A stretch of 64,000 nucleotides of DNA from Streptomyces rhizoryzae (GCF_023155275.1 NZ_JALMUV010000014.1:81337-145336), one strand, 5' to 3'; shown: positions 35,327 through 43,550, numbered from the stretch's first letter. The notes: generated from the letters alone by a model not told the origin. Numbers and translations: made by a program.

Positions 35327-35684
35327 GCCGGCCGCCGGCCGCAGGTCCGGGCCGCCGGCCGCGCGCCGGGCGGGTCCCGGGCCTGCGGTACGCATGACGC
35401 AGTGCCGGATCGGGCTTTCTCGATCCCCCTATAGGTAGGAATTCGTATTCGGTGGGTACCTCGCCGTTCGATTCCCGGTGTGTTTTCCGCGTTATCTGCG
35501 CGGGAGTCTCCTGAATTCACCGTGTGGCATTCGGGCGATTCCTCCGAAAACTTCTCTTCGGGAGTTTCGTAGGCGGGGGGAAATCGTTACCAATATCGGC
35601 AGCGGAGTTACGGGCGAGCAGATCCACGCCCGTGCGACACGAGGGTCGTGTGTGCTACGGACCCCGCTGCGGGAAGGGCTGAAA
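35327..35684. promoter_or_regulatory. Gene-free 358-nt gap, rodlin 1 to second chaplin
   Basis: The left end has a large hairpin (35339-35351 CCGCAGGTCCGGG against 35376-35388 CCCGGGCCTGCGG) that probably ends the rodlin transcript. The middle is less GC-rich, around TCCCCCTATAGGTAGGAATT, and must hold the chaplin promoter. I could not place BldN-type -35 and -10 boxes with confidence. Confidence 0.55.
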
Positions 35685-35918
35685 GTGAAGTACGCAAAGG
35701 TCGCAGCAGTCACTGCCGGAACCCTGATGGCAGTGGGCGCCGCTGCGCCGGCCTTCGCCGACGCGGGTGCCGCGGGCGGCACCAAGGGTTCCCCGGGTGT
35801 CATTTCCGGTAACGCCATCCAGGTGCCGATCCACATCCCGATCAACCTGTGCGGCAACACCGTCGACATCATCGGGCTGCTCAACCCGGCGTTCGGCAAC
35901 AACTGCCTCAACCACTGA
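35685..35918 (+). CDS. Short chaplin
   Basis: A 77-residue secreted chaplin. The signal peptide ends APAFA-DAG, and a single chaplin domain follows with SPGVISGNAIQVPIHIPINL, CGNTVDIIGLLNPAFGNN and the closing Cys in NNCLNH. The ending NH resembles ChpE. No sortase signal. GTG 35685 has AAGGG 6 nt upstream. The mature part is about 50 residues, nearly all chaplin domain. Confidence 0.93.
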   Translation: MKYAKVAAVTAGTLMAVGAAAPAFADAGAAGGTKGSPGVISGNAIQVPIHIPINLCGNTVDIIGLLNPAFGNNCLNH

Positions 35919-36144
35919 CCGAAGAAATTCGAGCCGTGTCGTTGCGACCGGCCCCGGCTCGCTATTCGCCGCGCGTCGGGGCCGGCGGCTTTCGGCCCGG
36001 GCACGCACCGGGGAAGTCCGCAGTTTCTCCGGGCGGCGGCACTCGTTAGTCAGGGGGAAGCGGTGATCCGAGCAGCGAAGTGATTGCTCGCGCGGCGCAA
36101 TGCCGCGATCCGATCGAACACCGCACCAGAAGGGACAGTGGGAC

Positions 36145-36444
36145 GTGAAGTACGCGAAGTCTGCCGCGGCTGTGGCCGGTTCTGTCATGGCGCTGGGCGC
36201 GGCCGTGCCCGCTTTCGCCGCCGACGCCGGTTCGCCGGGCACGAACTCGCCGAGCATGAGCCTCAACGGCGGGCTGACGGACGCGCTGAGCCACAAGCAG
36301 GTGGACAGCCGCCAGGTCACGCCGCTGGTCAACACCGTCCGGGGCGCGGTGAAGACCGCGAAGAACCCCAAGCAGCTTCTCGGTGGTGCCACGGGGGCCA
36401 CCAAGGAGGTTCCACTGCTCGGCGGTCTGCCGCTCGGTAAGTAA
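36145..36444 (+). CDS. Small secreted protein of unknown function
   Basis: A 99-residue protein whose signal peptide (MKYAKSAAAVAGSVMALGAA, cut after AFA) is nearly the same as that of the chaplin just upstream. The mature part has no cysteine and no chaplin or rodlin motif; SMSLNGGLTDALSHKQVDSRQ and VRGAVKTAKNPKQLLGGATG look weakly helical and basic. It may be exported with the hydrophobic layer and help its assembly. GTG 36145 has AAGGGA 9 nt upstream. I do not know a named family. Confidence 0.75.
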   Translation: MKYAKSAAAVAGSVMALGAAVPAFAADAGSPGTNSPSMSLNGGLTDALSHKQVDSRQVTPLVNTVRGAVKTAKNPKQLLGGATGATKEVPLLGGLPLGK

Positions 36445-36735
36445 CAGGCCGGCGCGCCGGAAATTTCACTGTCCCGCGGGATCGCCCGGGGAAATCGCGT
36501 GGCCGGGTGAAGCCTCAGCCGCCGGATCGGAAACGTGTGCGCCGACCGCTTTCGGTGGTCGGCGGGCCGATCCGGATGGTGAATCCCGGCTGCCCGATTT
36601 CCGGACGGGATACCTGATCGGCAAGAGCGATCAGGATGCCAGCTCATTTGAGTGAATGAGCACAACCGAATGCGCCCTTGTGGGTTGGTCACATTGCCCG
36701 GCCCAAGGGCATCCCGAAACACGAAGGATCACGTA

Positions 36736-37146
36736 ATGATCAAGAAGGCTCTGGCGACCGCAGCCGCGGCTGCGTCCATTGTCGGGGTATCCGCGGCTGC
36801 CGCCCCCCAGGCGATGGCCACGGGTAACCAGCACGGCACCTCGTCCGTCAACGGCAACGGTTCGAGGCAGATCTACGGGAACTCGACCACGTACGGCTAC
36901 ATGAGCCCGCAGATCGGTCTGATCCAGGGCTCGCTCAACAAGCCCTGCATCGGTCTGCCCGCCAAGCTCAACGTGCAGTCGATCCTGGCGCTGGTCAACA
37001 TCGGTATCCAGGACATCAACGTCCTGTCGTCGCCGCAGAACCAGCAGTGCACCGAGAACTCCACCCAGGCCAAGGGTGACGAGCCGCTGTCGCACATCCT
37101 GGACGACATCCCGATCCTCTCCGCGAACGGCGTGCACAACCGCTGA
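36736..37146 (+). CDS. Rodlin 2
   Basis: A 136-residue rodlin with the signal peptide ending APQAMA and the mature start TGNQHGTSSVNGNGS. The core [36 protein letters not shown] and [15 protein letters not shown] follows. It differs from rodlins 1 and 3 mainly in the middle (RQIYGNSTTYGYMSPQIGLI) and ends NR instead of NH. ATG 36736 has GAAGGA 7 nt upstream. Confidence 0.94.
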   Translation: MIKKALATAAAAASIVGVSAAAAPQAMATGNQHGTSSVNGNGSRQIYGNSTTYGYMSPQIGLIQGSLNKPCIGLPAKLNVQSILALVNIGIQDINVLSSPQNQQCTENSTQAKGDEPLSHILDDIPILSANGVHNR

Positions 37147-37546
37147 CCGGTCGAGCACGGCCCGGGCTGCCCAGATTTCCGTGTCTGGGTGGTCCGGGCT
37201 TTTCGTTTTCCCGCCCGGTGTGATTTCTCCGGTGGCACGGATTGTTATTCCGCTGTGACCGTCCGCGGGTCGGCCGGATCGTTGGGAATGGTGTGTGGAG
37301 GGACGCATGCCAATGCCCTTGCGAGATTGATGGGGTTGCCAGGGCATTGGCATGCCGGCCGGAAATGAGTGCGGGGCCCGGGAAATTTCCATGGAGTTTC
37401 TCCGGGCCCCGCGGTGTGTCATGGGCCTTTTCGGGAGGCGTATCACCGTCTATTCGGGTGACGGTGCGGAACCCGGGCGCCTGTGGCCTGTTGTTCAAAC
37501 AGGGCTCCCGTGCCCGGGAGTTCCTTCTCCTGAAGGGTTTAGCGCG
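37147..37546. other. Gene-free 400-nt gap with three strong stem-loops
   Basis: 37161-37175 with 37184-37199, followed by TTTTCGTTTT, is a terminator for rodlin 2. Then comes a perfect 15-bp inverted repeat, GCATGCCAATGCCCT at 37305-37319 against AGGGCATTGGCATGC at 37341-37355. A third arm pair is GCGGGGCCCGG at 37371-37381 and CCGGGCCCCGC at 37402-37412. The rodlin 3 promoter lies between here and 37546. I see no credible coding frame. Confidence 0.7.
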
Positions 37547-37954
37547 ATGAAGAAGATGATGGCGGCCGCGGCGATCGCGGCATCGCTCGTCGGAATTTCG
37601 GCCGCGGCGGCTCCGGAAGCCCTGGCCGTCGGCGACCAGGACGGCACCAGCACGGTCAACGGCAACGGGTCCAAGTCCGTGTACGGCAACTCCACCACGC
37701 ACGGGAAGCTCAGCACCCAGCTCGGCCTCGTCCAGGGCTCGCTGAACGACCTCTGCATCGGTCTGCCCGCCAAGGTGAACGTCCAGTCCCTGATCGCTCT
37801 GCTGAACATCGGCATCCAGGACATCAACGTGCTGTCCTCGCCGCAGAACCAGCAGTGCGCCGAGAACTCGACGCAGGCCAAGGGCGACGAGGCGCTGTCG
37901 CACATCCTGGACGACATCCCGATCCTCTCGGCCAACGGCGTCAAGAACCACTGA
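37547..37954 (+). CDS. Rodlin 3
   Basis: A 135-residue rodlin. The signal peptide ends APEALA, and the mature part begins [15 protein letters not shown] with the family core [36 protein letters not shown] and [15 protein letters not shown]. The last third is nearly identical to rodlin 1 at DNA level, which suggests a recent duplication or gene conversion. ATG 37547 has GAAGGG 9 nt upstream. Confidence 0.94.
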   Translation: MKKMMAAAAIAASLVGISAAAAPEALAVGDQDGTSTVNGNGSKSVYGNSTTHGKLSTQLGLVQGSLNDLCIGLPAKVNVQSLIALLNIGIQDINVLSSPQNQQCAENSTQAKGDEALSHILDDIPILSANGVKNH

Positions 37955-37990
37955 CGGCCGTCGGGCCGGTCCGAGGCACCGCTTGCGATA

Positions 37991-38029
37991 CCGGGCGGCC
38001 GGCGGGCGTACGCGCTGCCGGCCGCCCGG
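37991..38029 (+). terminator. Hairpin after rodlin 3
   Basis: CCGGGCGGCCGGC and GCCGGCCGCCCGG form a 13-bp perfect stem around a 13-nt loop, 36 nt after the stop codon. Confidence 0.75.
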
Positions 38030-38092
38030 TCGTGCGAGGACCACGGGGGGTGCGGGCGGGTCGCCCGCGCGAGGACTGCGGAGTGAGGAGAC

Positions 38093-38656
38093 ATGCGACA
38101 GAGCCTGAAGACATGCGTGCTCGTTGCGGCGGCGTCGGGGGTGCTGGGGGCGGGCGCCGGGCCGGTGTTCGCCGACGCCGGTGCGCACGGGGGCGCCGCG
38201 GACTCTCCCGGCGTGCTGTCCGGGAACACGGTCACGGTGGAGGTGAACGCCCCGGTCAACGTCTGCGGCAACTCGGTCAACGGGGTGGGGCTGCTGAACC
38301 CGGCGATGGGGAACGGCTGCGGGAACGGTTCGGCGGCCCGGCCGCCCGCCCCGCGCCCGCCGCTGGCCGCGCCGCCGCAGGCGCCGCACCGGGCGGCCCC
38401 CGCGCGGCGGGCGCCGGACCCGGAGCCGCGGCCGCAGCGGCCGCACCGGCAGGCGGCCCCGTCCCGGCCGGTCGCCGCGGAGCCCGCCGGGCACGACCCG
38501 CGGGTGGGCGAGGTGGCCCGGGCCGGGAAGTCGGCGGGGGAGGCACTGCTGGCGTCCAGCGGCGCGGAGCGGCTGGGGCTGGCGGCCGGCGCGGGCGGCG
38601 GGCTGCTGCTCGGCGGGGTGGTGCTGCTGCGCCGGGCCCGTAAGCGGCGGGGCTGA
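38093..38656 (+). CDS. Chaplin with Pro-rich stalk and degenerate sortase signal
   Basis: A 187-residue surface protein. A signal peptide ending VFA precedes one chaplin domain (SPGVLSGNTVTVEVNAPVNV, CGNSVNGVGLLNPAMGNGCG). A stalk of about 70 residues very rich in Pro, Ala and Arg follows. The C-terminus has ALLASSGAERLG, a hydrophobic helix (AAGAGGGLLLGGVVLL) and RRARKRRG. This is the layout of a sortase substrate, with LASSG where Streptomyces long chaplins carry LAxTG. Long chaplins have two chaplin domains; this has one. It may anchor chaplin fibrils, or the signal may be lost. Confidence 0.88.
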   Translation: MRQSLKTCVLVAAASGVLGAGAGPVFADAGAHGGAADSPGVLSGNTVTVEVNAPVNVCGNSVNGVGLLNPAMGNGCGNGSAARPPAPRPPLAAPPQAPHRAAPARRAPDPEPRPQRPHRQAAPSRPVAAEPAGHDPRVGEVARAGKSAGEALLASSGAERLGLAAGAGGGLLLGGVVLLRRARKRRG

Positions 38657-38898
38657 GCACCAAGGGAGCGGCGGGCCGGCCGGCGGGGCCGCCGGGCGGT
38701 GTACGGGGGCGCCGGGCCCTCCGGCCGGGGGCGCCGGGGCGGGTAGCTGCCCCGGGGCGTGCTTCCGTTCGCGGCCGGGAGGCGCCGGGGCGGCCCTTCG
38801 GGGAAGAATCGGAGTGTAGGCCCGGAAGGTCCCGGCGGCCGTGACGGCGGCAGAAGCCGCTCGGGCCGGGTGAAGAACGTGAGCCGAGGGGGATGGGC

Positions 38899-39744
38899 AT
38901 GCTGGTCGCGCTGGCGCAGACGGACTGCCTCCTGGGGGACGTACCGGAGAACCTCCGGGTCGCCCGGGAGCGGATCGAGCAGGCCGCGGCGCAGGGCGCG
39001 GACCTCGTCGTCTTCCCCGAACTGAGCCTGCACGGCTACCACTTGGGGGCGCTCGAACGGGACGAGTCCGTCGAGGTGGACGATCCGCGGCTGCGGGAGC
39101 TGAGCACGCTGGGGCCGGCCGTGCTGATCGGCTTCCACGAGCACACCAGCCTGCGCGCGTACAACACCTCCGCGTACTACGTGGACGGGGCGCTGGTGCA
39201 CGCCCACCGCAAGCTCTACCTGCCGAACTACCTGGCCTGGGAGGAGCGCAAGCACGTCAGCCCCGGGCAGTCGCTGCGGGCGTACCCGCTGGCGAAGTCC
39301 GGGAGCGGGGGCCGGGGCGCGACGCTGGTGTGCAACGACGCCTGGCAGCCGGTGCTGCCGTGGCTGGCGGTGCAGGACGGCGCCGAGGTGCTGTTCGTGC
39401 CGACCAACAGCGCGGCGAGCCTGGATCCGGAGGCGATGGACACCGGGCTGTACTGGGACACCCTGCTGTCCTACACGGCGCGGATGCTCCAGTGCTGGGT
39501 GGTGTTCGTCAACCGGGTCGGCAACGAGCACGGGGCGGCCTTCTGGGGCGGCTCACGGGTGGTGGACCCCAGGGGCGCGGTGGTGGCCCAGGCGCCCAAG
39601 TGGGAGCCCGCGCTGGTCACCGTGGAGATCGACCCGTCCGAGGCGCGGCGCCAGCGGCGGGCGGTGCCGCTGGTCGCGGAGGCCCGGCTGGGGCTGATCG
39701 ACCGCGAGGTGCGGCGGCTGATCGACGAGGGCGGGGACCACTGA
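38899..39744 (+). CDS. Nitrilase-family carbon-nitrogen hydrolase
   Basis: A 281-residue amidase of the nitrilase superfamily. The triad is Glu in FPELSLHGY, Lys in HRKLYLPNY and Cys in TLVCNDAWQP; a further conserved Glu lies in AWEER. The substrate may be an omega-amide, N-carbamoyl compound or nitrile, which I cannot tell. I prefer ATG 38899 to ATG 38893 because GAGG then has 9 nt spacing. It converges on tatA with only 21 nt between stops. Confidence 0.88.
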   Translation: MLVALAQTDCLLGDVPENLRVARERIEQAAAQGADLVVFPELSLHGYHLGALERDESVEVDDPRLRELSTLGPAVLIGFHEHTSLRAYNTSAYYVDGALVHAHRKLYLPNYLAWEERKHVSPGQSLRAYPLAKSGSGGRGATLVCNDAWQPVLPWLAVQDGAEVLFVPTNSAASLDPEAMDTGLYWDTLLSYTARMLQCWVVFVNRVGNEHGAAFWGGSRVVDPRGAVVAQAPKWEPALVTVEIDPSEARRQRRAVPLVAEARLGLIDREVRRLIDEGGDH

Positions 39745-39765
39745 CCGCGGCGGACCCGGGCCGGG

Positions 39766-39963
39766 TCAGCGGCCGGCGGGCTGCTCCGCGCGGACCGGCT
39801 CGGCGGCGTGCTCGTCCTTGAGGGCCTTGGCCTCCGACTTGAGGATGTGCATCGAGCGGCCCAGGCCGCGCGCCATGTCGGGGAGCTTCTTGGACCCGAA
39901 GACCAGCACGAGGACGGCCAGGATCAGGAACAGGTGCCAGGGCTCCAGGGCGTTGCGCAGCAT
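39766..39963 (-). CDS. tatA: Twin-arginine translocase subunit TatA/E
   Basis: A 65-residue pore-forming subunit of the Tat export system. It has a short N-terminal membrane helix (LFLILAVLVLVFG), the hinge GSKKLPDMARGLG that identifies TatA/E, and then an amphipathic helix and acidic tail. No tatB or tatC adjoins it, so it is probably a second copy. ATG 39963 is the only good start. Confidence 0.9.
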   Translation of the reverse strand: MLRNALEPWHLFLILAVLVLVFGSKKLPDMARGLGRSMHILKSEAKALKDEHAAEPVRAEQPAGR

Positions 39964-40073
39964 CGGCGCTCTCGCTTTCGTCGGGGGTGCCTGCGGGGGT
40001 CTGTCCAGTATGACCCGAACGGTCCGGCCGTCCGCCCAGGGGGGTCGCGCCCCGGGCGGGCGGCCGTGAGGGG

Positions 40074-40379
40074 TCACCAGCTGGACTTGGTGACCCCCGG
40101 CAGGTAGCCCTTGTGGGCCTGGTCGCGCAGATTGACGCGGGACAGGCCGAAGGCCCGGAAGTAGCCGCGCGGGCGGCCGTCGACGCTGTCGCGGTTGCGG
40201 ACGCGGGTGGCGCTGGCGTCCCGGGGCTGGCGGGACAGTTCCCGCCGGGCGGTGGCGCGCTCCTCGCCGGAGGTGCGCGGGTCGCGGAGGACGGCCGTGA
40301 GGAGGGCGCGGCGGGCGGCGTAGCGGGCGACCGTGGCGCGGCGCCGCTCGTTCTTGACGATCTTGCTCTTCTTGGCCAT
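40074..40379 (-). CDS. rpsN: 30S ribosomal protein S14, zinc-free paralog
   Basis: A 101-residue S14 of the long type without CxxC zinc ligands, starting [14 protein letters not shown] and ending with [19 protein letters not shown] and the KSSW tail. Its ATG shares one base with the rpmB stop (TGATG), so the two are coupled. The zinc-free form replaces the zinc-binding S14 under zinc starvation, in line with the Zur-type box upstream of the pair. Confidence 0.95.
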   Translation of the reverse strand: MAKKSKIVKNERRRATVARYAARRALLTAVLRDPRTSGEERATARRELSRQPRDASATRVRNRDSVDGRPRGYFRAFGLSRVNLRDQAHKGYLPGVTKSSW

Positions 40380-40615
40380 CAGACCTTCTCCCCGCGGGCG
40401 CGGATGCGGGCGACGGCGGCCTCGACGCCGATGGCGTCGACGGTCTTGATCCCCTTGGCGCTCAGGGTCAGCCGGATGTGGCGGCCCTCGCTCCCCAGCC
40501 AGTAGCGCTTGCGCTGGATGTTGGGGTCGAAGCGGCGGGCGGTGCGGCGGTGCGAGTGGGAGACGGTCTTGCCGAAACCCGGCGCGCGGCCGGTCAGCTG
40601 GCAGTGGGCGGACAC
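40379..40615 (-). CDS. rpmB: 50S ribosomal protein L28, zinc-free paralog
   Basis: A 78-residue L28 beginning [25 protein letters not shown]; the CxxC pair of the zinc form is missing (single Cys). The remaining [13 protein letters not shown] and GIKTVDAIG are standard. GTG 40615 has GGAGG 9 nt upstream. It is divergent from rpmG across the Zur-type box, and heads the rpmB-rpsN pair. Confidence 0.95.
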   Translation of the reverse strand: MSAHCQLTGRAPGFGKTVSHSHRRTARRFDPNIQRKRYWLGSEGRHIRLTLSAKGIKTVDAIGVEAAVARIRARGEKV

Positions 40616-40654
40616 GGTGCGGTTCCTCCGGCGGTCGGGCCCCATGAGGGCTTA

Positions 40655-40682
40655 TTGAAAATGGAAACCATTTACGTATACT
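40655..40682 (+). promoter_or_regulatory. Zur-type operator inside the rpmG promoter
   Basis: AAATGG-AAA-CCATTT at 40659-40673 is a perfect inverted repeat of the kind bound by Zur. It sits between a possible -35 TTGAAA (40655-40660) and -10 TATACT (40677-40682), 16 nt apart. Zinc-loaded Zur there would block the plus-strand genes and probably also divergent rpmB. The predicted transcript start is within a base or two of the rpmG ATG. Confidence 0.8.
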
Positions 40683-40689
40683 ACCCGGC

Positions 40690-40854
40690 ATGGCCCGCAA
40701 CGAACTCCGCCCGGTCATCAAGCTCCGGTCCACCGCCGGCACCGGGTTCACCTACGTCACCCGCAAGAACCGCCGCAACGACCCCGACCGCCTGGAACTG
40801 CGCAAGTACGACCCGGTCGCCGGCCGGCACGTCACCTTCCGAGAGGAGCGCTGA
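40690..40854 (+). CDS. rpmG: 50S ribosomal protein L33, zinc-free paralog
   Basis: A 54-residue L33: [20 protein letters not shown], then [20 protein letters not shown] and a short tail. The four zinc-ligand cysteines are absent. The ATG lies 8 nt after a TATACT -10 box, so the message is probably leaderless; no ribosome site is visible. It starts an operon with rpmE2 and the CobW-like gene. Confidence 0.95.
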   Translation: MARNELRPVIKLRSTAGTGFTYVTRKNRRNDPDRLELRKYDPVAGRHVTFREER

Positions 40855-40859
40855 GCCCG

Positions 40860-41114
40860 ATGAAGCCCGGAATCCACCCCCCGTACGGGCCGGTCGTCTT
40901 CCGCGACCGGGCCGGGGGCCTCGCCTTCCTGACCCGGTCCACGATGACCAGCGACAAGACCGTCGAGTGGGAGGACGGGAACACCTATCCCGTCGTCGAT
41001 GTCGAGATCTCCTCGGCGAGCCACCCCTTCTACACGGGCACCGCCCGGGTGCTGGACACCGCCGGCCGCGTCGAGCGGTTCGAGCGGCGGTATGGCACGC
41101 GCGGGGCCCGCTGA
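40860..41114 (+). CDS. rpmE2: 50S ribosomal protein L31 type B
   Basis: An 84-residue L31 of type [55 protein letters not shown]. The type A zinc cysteines are missing. It displaces zinc-bound L31 from ribosomes when zinc is scarce. GGAG at the end of rpmG serves as its ribosome site, and its stop overlaps the next ATG (TGATG). Confidence 0.95.
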   Translation: MKPGIHPPYGPVVFRDRAGGLAFLTRSTMTSDKTVEWEDGNTYPVVDVEISSASHPFYTGTARVLDTAGRVERFERRYGTRGAR

Positions 41115-42259
41115 TGGAGCCGCTGCGCGTCGCGCTGGTGGGCGGGCTGCACGCGGACGCCCGGCGGGCCGCCGTCGAGCGGCTGCTGCGGACCGTCCCC
41201 GGCAGCGTCGCCCTCCACCACGACCTGTCCGCCGCGGCCGGCGGCACCGTGCGGCGCACGGTCCGCGACGCCGGCGGCACCCTGGACACCGGCGAGACGC
41301 CGCTGGTCAACGACTGCGCGTGCTGTGCGCTGCGCGAGGACCTGGTGCCGGAGCTCGCGCGGCTGGCCGCGGGGCGGACCTGCCGGCTGGCGGTCGTCGA
41401 GCTGTGGGACTCGGTCGAGCCGAAGGCGATGGCCGAGGTGATCGCGTCGTCCGGTGAGGACCTGGTGCTGACCGGGGTGCTCACCGCGGTCGATCCGGCG
41501 CTGGTCCTGCCGTATCTGGGCTGCGGGGACGACCTCGCCGAGGCCGGGCTGGCGGCCGCCGCGTCCGACCGGCGCACGGTCGCCGACACCTGGGCACGCC
41601 AGCTGGAGTACGCCCCCGTCCTGGCGCTCGCCGCCGGTGCGGAGGAGGCCGACGACGCCGACCGCGCGCTGCTGGCCCAGCTGCACCCCACCGCCCGCCG
41701 GGTGCCGGTGGACTCCGGCGACCTGGCCGCCGCCGCGCTCGCCGGCTTCGACGTGGACGCGGCCGCGGCCCGGCAGCACCCGGCGTGCGCGCTGCTGCCG
41801 CAGGAGGCCGAGGCGGCCGGGGTGGCCACGTTCGTCTGGCGCGCGGCCCGGCCGTTCCACCCCGGGCGGCTCTACGCGGCGCTGGAGGACCTGACCTGCG
41901 CGGCGGCCCGCAGCCGGGGCCGCTTCTGGCTGGCCGACCGGCCGGACACCCTGCTGTCCTGGGACGCCGCGGGCGGGGCGCTGTGCGTGGAGAACGCCGG
42001 GCCGTGGCTGGCCGCGCTGCCGGACGCCGCCTGGGAGCTGGTGCCACCCTTCCGCCGGGCCGCCGCCGCCCTCGACTGGCACCCCGGGCACGGCGACCGC
42101 GGCCAGCACCTGGTCTTCGTCTCGCCGGGCCTGGACCGCGCGGGGCTGCGCACGCTGCTGGCGAGCTGCCTGCTCACCGACGCCGAGTACGCGGGCGGGC
42201 CGGCGGCCTGGAAGAGCCTGCCGCCCGCCTTCGACGAGCTGCTCGACCCGGTGTCCTGA
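41114..42259 (+). CDS. CobW/YciC-like protein with missing P-loop
   Basis: A 381-residue protein of the CobW/ZNG1 metallochaperone family, translationally coupled to rpmE2. The metal-binding CXCC is present as CACC at residues 68-71, followed by [10 protein letters not shown], and [17 protein letters not shown] matches the family. The C-terminal CobW domain has [15 protein letters not shown]. The N-terminus reads [20 protein letters not shown], where GxxGxGKT/S should be, so GTP binding is doubtful. It probably handles zinc or another metal without the usual GTPase cycle. Confidence 0.85.
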   Translation: MEPLRVALVGGLHADARRAAVERLLRTVPGSVALHHDLSAAAGGTVRRTVRDAGGTLDTGETPLVNDCACCALREDLVPELARLAAGRTCRLAVVELWDSVEPKAMAEVIASSGEDLVLTGVLTAVDPALVLPYLGCGDDLAEAGLAAAASDRRTVADTWARQLEYAPVLALAAGAEEADDADRALLAQLHPTARRVPVDSGDLAAAALAGFDVDAAAARQHPACALLPQEAEAAGVATFVWRAARPFHPGRLYAALEDLTCAAARSRGRFWLADRPDTLLSWDAAGGALCVENAGPWLAALPDAAWELVPPFRRAAAALDWHPGHGDRGQHLVFVSPGLDRAGLRTLLASCLLTDAEYAGGPAAWKSLPPAFDELLDPVS

Positions 42260-42368
42260 CGCGACCGGCGAACCGTCCGGGCGCGCGCCCGGAAGCCGCC
42301 CCTCCGCCGCCGGTCCCGCGCCGGAGGAGCGCCCCCGTCCCCTTACAAGTCCCCGTGAGGAAGCCCCC

Positions 42369-42605
42369 ATGCCCCGTCGGAACGACCCCCGCCGCCCGGC
42401 CGCGCCCCGTCCCAACCCGCTGGACGCGGCCGGCATCACCTACGTCGACTACAAGGACACCGATCTGCTCAGGAGGTTCCTCTCCGACCGGGGGAAGATC
42501 CGCAGCCGCCGGGTCACCCGGGTCACGGCCCGGCAGCAGCGGCAGTTGGCCCGGGCGGTCAAGAACGCCCGGGAGATGGCGCTGCTGCCGTACGCCGCGC
42601 GGTAG
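42369..42605 (+). CDS. rpsR: 30S ribosomal protein S18 paralog
   Basis: A 78-residue S18: [60 protein letters not shown]. It is the auxiliary copy seen in zinc-starvation loci of streptomycetes. It lies 109 nt after the CobW-like gene on the same strand and so is probably induced with it. Confidence 0.93.
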   Translation: MPRRNDPRRPAAPRPNPLDAAGITYVDYKDTDLLRRFLSDRGKIRSRRVTRVTARQQRQLARAVKNAREMALLPYAAR

Positions 42606-42628
42606 CGCACCGACCCGGTGACGGGTAG

Positions 42629-42680
42629 GGGATTTCCTACGTTTGACGCGTAGGGAATCCCCTACGTATGGTGCCGGGGT
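42629..42680 (+). promoter_or_regulatory. ArsR promoter with two palindromic operators, leaderless start
   Basis: -35 TTGACG at 42643-42648 and -10 TATGGT at 42667-42672 are 18 nt apart. The spacer is a near-palindrome (GTAGGG-AAT-CCCCTAC). A second, GTAGG-GGATTT-CCTAC, lies just upstream. The predicted transcript start falls at the GTG codon 42679, so the message should be leaderless. The operators fit autorepression by the ArsR protein. Confidence 0.75.
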
Positions 42681-43050
42681 GCATGCCACTCCTGCCGCGC
42701 CGCGTGCCGTCCCGTCCGAGCCGGACCAGGACCGGGTCTTCGCGGCGCTCGCCAACGCCACCCGCCGCGAGGTGCTCCGCCTGCTGCGGGACGGCGGGCC
42801 ACAGCCCGTCCGGCGGCTGGCCGAGCACTTCGCGATGACCCGCCCGAGCCTGTCCGAGCACCTGAAGGTGCTGCGCGAGGCCGGGCTGGTGAGCGAGCGG
42901 CGGGCCGGCCGGCAGCGGATCTACCGGCTGGAGGCCGCCCCGCTCGGCGAGGTGCAGGACTGGCTCGGACCCTACGAGCGGTTCTGGCGCGCGAAGCTCG
43001 CGGGCCTGGGCACGCTGCTCGACCGCATCCCCCACGAAGAGGCACCATGA
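42679..43050 (+). CDS. ArsR-family repressor
   Basis: A 123-residue winged-helix regulator: VFAALANATRREVLRLLRDG, VRRLAEHFAMTRPSLSEHLK as the recognition helix, VSERRAGRQRIYRLE as the wing. No metal-binding cysteines (no CxC) are present, so it senses something other than arsenic or a soft metal, as in SRPBCC-linked ArsR types. GTG 42679 coincides with the predicted transcript start. Its stop overlaps the SRPBCC start as ATGA. Confidence 0.9.
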   Translation: MHATPAAPRAVPSEPDQDRVFAALANATRREVLRLLRDGGPQPVRRLAEHFAMTRPSLSEHLKVLREAGLVSERRAGRQRIYRLEAAPLGEVQDWLGPYERFWRAKLAGLGTLLDRIPHEEAP

Positions 43051-43529
43051 CCCCCCACGGCTTCCCGGCCCCCGGTGACGACCCCGCGGACGCGACGGCG
43101 CTCCGCGTCGACCACTTCCTGCCCCATCCGCCGGCCGCGGTCTGGCGCGCGCTGACCGAGCCCGAGCTGCTCGCGCAGTGGATGATGCCCGGCGACTTCC
43201 GGCTGGAGGTCGGCCACCGCTACACGCTGCGCACGCTGCCCCGGCCGAACGCCAACTTCTCCGGCACCGTCATCGCCGAGGTCCTCGGGTACGAGGTGGA
43301 GCGGTCGCTGCGGCTGCGCTGGCAGGACGCGGACGAGGGCCAGGGCAACCGCGCCGACTGGACCCTCACCTGGACCCTGGAACCCGAAGGGCGCGGCACC
43401 CGTCTCTTCCTCGTCCACGAGGGCTTCGACCCGGACGACCCGTACCAGGTGCAGGCGCACCGCATCATGAGCGGCGGCTGGCGTTCGATTGTGACGGAGG
43501 GATTGGGGAACGTGCTCAACGAGCTGTGA
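43047..43529 (+). CDS. SRPBCC (AHSA1-like) domain protein
   Basis: A 160-residue START-like domain: LRVDHFLPHPPAAVWRALTE, PELLAQWMMPGDFRLEVGHR, GTRLFLVHEGFDPDDPYQ, GGWRSIVTEGLGNVL. It has a hydrophobic pocket for a small ligand and often pairs with an ArsR repressor of this type. The 4-nt overlap means coupled translation. Ligand unknown. Confidence 0.88.
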   Translation: MTPHGFPAPGDDPADATALRVDHFLPHPPAAVWRALTEPELLAQWMMPGDFRLEVGHRYTLRTLPRPNANFSGTVIAEVLGYEVERSLRLRWQDADEGQGNRADWTLTWTLEPEGRGTRLFLVHEGFDPDDPYQVQAHRIMSGGWRSIVTEGLGNVLNEL

Positions 43530-43550
43530 CCGGCCCGGCACCCCCTGTCG

